A stretch of 64,000 nucleotides of DNA from the NCBI GenBank assembly GCA_026874595.1, contig CM049318.1, forward strand, positions 50,496,750-50,560,749. The letters are read 5' to 3'. The notes below the pieces were generated by a model. The model was not told the DNA's origin, searched no databases, and saw only the letters and a program-made list of their open reading frames with translations. Below are positions 63,615 through 64,000 of this stretch, piece by piece. Positions within the stretch are counted from its first letter, which is position 1; the number at the start of each line of letters is the position of its first letter. The stretch is from Sipunculus nudus (taxonomy: Eukaryota > Annelida > Sipuncula > Golfingiida > Sipunculidae). A program made the translations under genes and the position numbers.

Positions 63615-63914
63615 GGATGGCCCAAGTGGGCATCCTCAACTATATTTAATTTTAGACTATACCTTAGATCAGTGCCATCAACTTCGTTGTATATAAGCTA
63701 CAAAGCTGGAACTTGCAAGCTTCGCTAGGTGACCCAAGTGGGCACCTGCATCGGGCTTATACATGAGATAGATTGAGGATCAGTGTATGGTTCGGTGACC
63801 CAAGTGGGCACCAGTGTTTGGTAAATCGTAATGAGAGGTTATGCTATTGCTGGTTATATTATAGAGTCATGGGTTATACATAGGGATTATGCCTGGGTGA
63901 CCCAAGTGGGCACC
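63615..63914 (+). repeat. Array of four bulged hairpins (GGTGACCCAAGTGGGCACC type) at the 3' end of the element
   Basis: Copies at 63615-63635, 63729-63747 (with A/T extending the stem), 63794-63812 and 63896-63914. Each is GGTG, a bulged A, CCC, loop AAGT, GGG, CACC; the first copy has GGATG and CATCC with a bulged G, a compensated extension of the stem. Spacing is 65-115 bp with degenerate similar flanks. A fifth start (GGTGACC, 63990) diverges at the window edge. It may belong to the split direct repeats that end Ngaro-type elements. Confidence 0.85.
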
Positions 63915-64000
63915 TGATTGAGTGGTCTATTTTATTTGTTTTTTTTCTTCTCCACATGATAGAATCATAGGTTAGGTGCAAGGTCTGTCGGTGACCTATG

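Larger units (their letters stand above)
58131..64000 (+). mobile_element. DIRS/Ngaro-like tyrosine-recombinase retrotransposon, runs off the window
   Basis: Order on the + strand: CCAAT/TATA promoter-like region, donor-like site, SGNH hydrolase ORF, hairpin/G-run array, acceptor-plus-ATG gag-like ORF, overlapping reverse transcriptase/RNase H ORF, tyrosine recombinase, hairpin array. It lacks LTRs and integrase. No methyltransferase domain is visible between RNase H and recombinase, which favours Ngaro over DIRS1 within this order. One frameshift in the recombinase and two altered RNase H residues suggest a recently inactivated copy. The 3' end lies beyond 64000. Confidence 0.9.

Noticed and set aside
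63990-64000. Fifth copy of the 3' bulged hairpin
   Set aside because: Only GGTGACC matches; the next bases (TATG) differ and the window ends.

Overview
The window is non-coding-rich, AT-rich eukaryotic DNA packed with transposable elements. No complete host gene is recognisable. It carries Ty3/gypsy-type LTR retrotransposons, tyrosine-recombinase (DIRS/Ngaro-like) retrotransposons, a Penelope-like fragment, Harbinger and Tigger/pogo transposases, tRNA-derived SINE sequences and long dispersed repeats with GGAC-rich ends. This mixture suggests an invertebrate metazoan, and a mollusc is my best guess from general resemblance of the repeats. The species cannot be determined from the sequence alone.

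Layout. 1-5200: intergenic sequence with copies of one dispersed repeat. 5280-10015: a decayed gypsy element with a solo LTR nested in it (7162-7362, target duplication ttcat). 10016-10808: a Tigger-like transposase remnant. 11384-14019: a PHD-like ORF, then a Harbinger pair (Myb-like protein and HARBI1-type transposase). 14806-15190: a minisatellite. 15700-15945: a DIRS reverse-transcriptase scrap. 16893-18672: an internally deleted gypsy element. 19352-24145: gypsy element A, nearly intact (159-bp LTRs, TSD gggag), inserted inside a tRNA-like/SINE sequence. 25575-27946: an unrecognised repeat-containing ORF fused to a 5'-truncated gypsy element. 28348-33178: an integrase-derived (KRBA2/GIN-like) pseudogene split by gypsy element D (140-bp LTRs, TSD gaggg). 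33555-33938: a Penelope-like endonuclease fragment between (TA)n tracts. 34300-41800: repeats and one weak candidate host first exon. 41819-47127: gypsy element C, nearly intact (207-bp LTRs, TSD ctccc). 47946-53411: an old DIRS/Ngaro-like element whose SGNH hydrolase ORF is split by a 2.5-kb inverted-repeat transposon. 53411-55620: a gypsy fragment joined to it. 55649: a SINE. 57160-57205: a promoter-like CpG/E-box stretch. 58135 to the window end: a much better preserved DIRS/Ngaro-like element.

The most interesting system is the architecture shared by the two DIRS/Ngaro-like elements. Each has a 5' splice-donor-like site, an SGNH-hydrolase ORF, an array of short hairpin-forming repeats, and a splice-acceptor-like CAG placed directly on the ATG of the gag-like ORF. 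This predicts that the hydrolase is expressed from a retained intron and gag from the spliced RNA. In the better copy the gag-like ORF is followed by an overlapping reverse transcriptase/RNase H ORF, then a tyrosine recombinase whose ATG overlaps the upstream stop codon (TAATG). The 3' side carries four copies of a bulged hairpin, GGTGACCCAAGTGGGCACC or a variant, with compensatory base changes. The leader hairpins also show compensatory changes.

Every element with recognisable coding sequence lies on the + strand.
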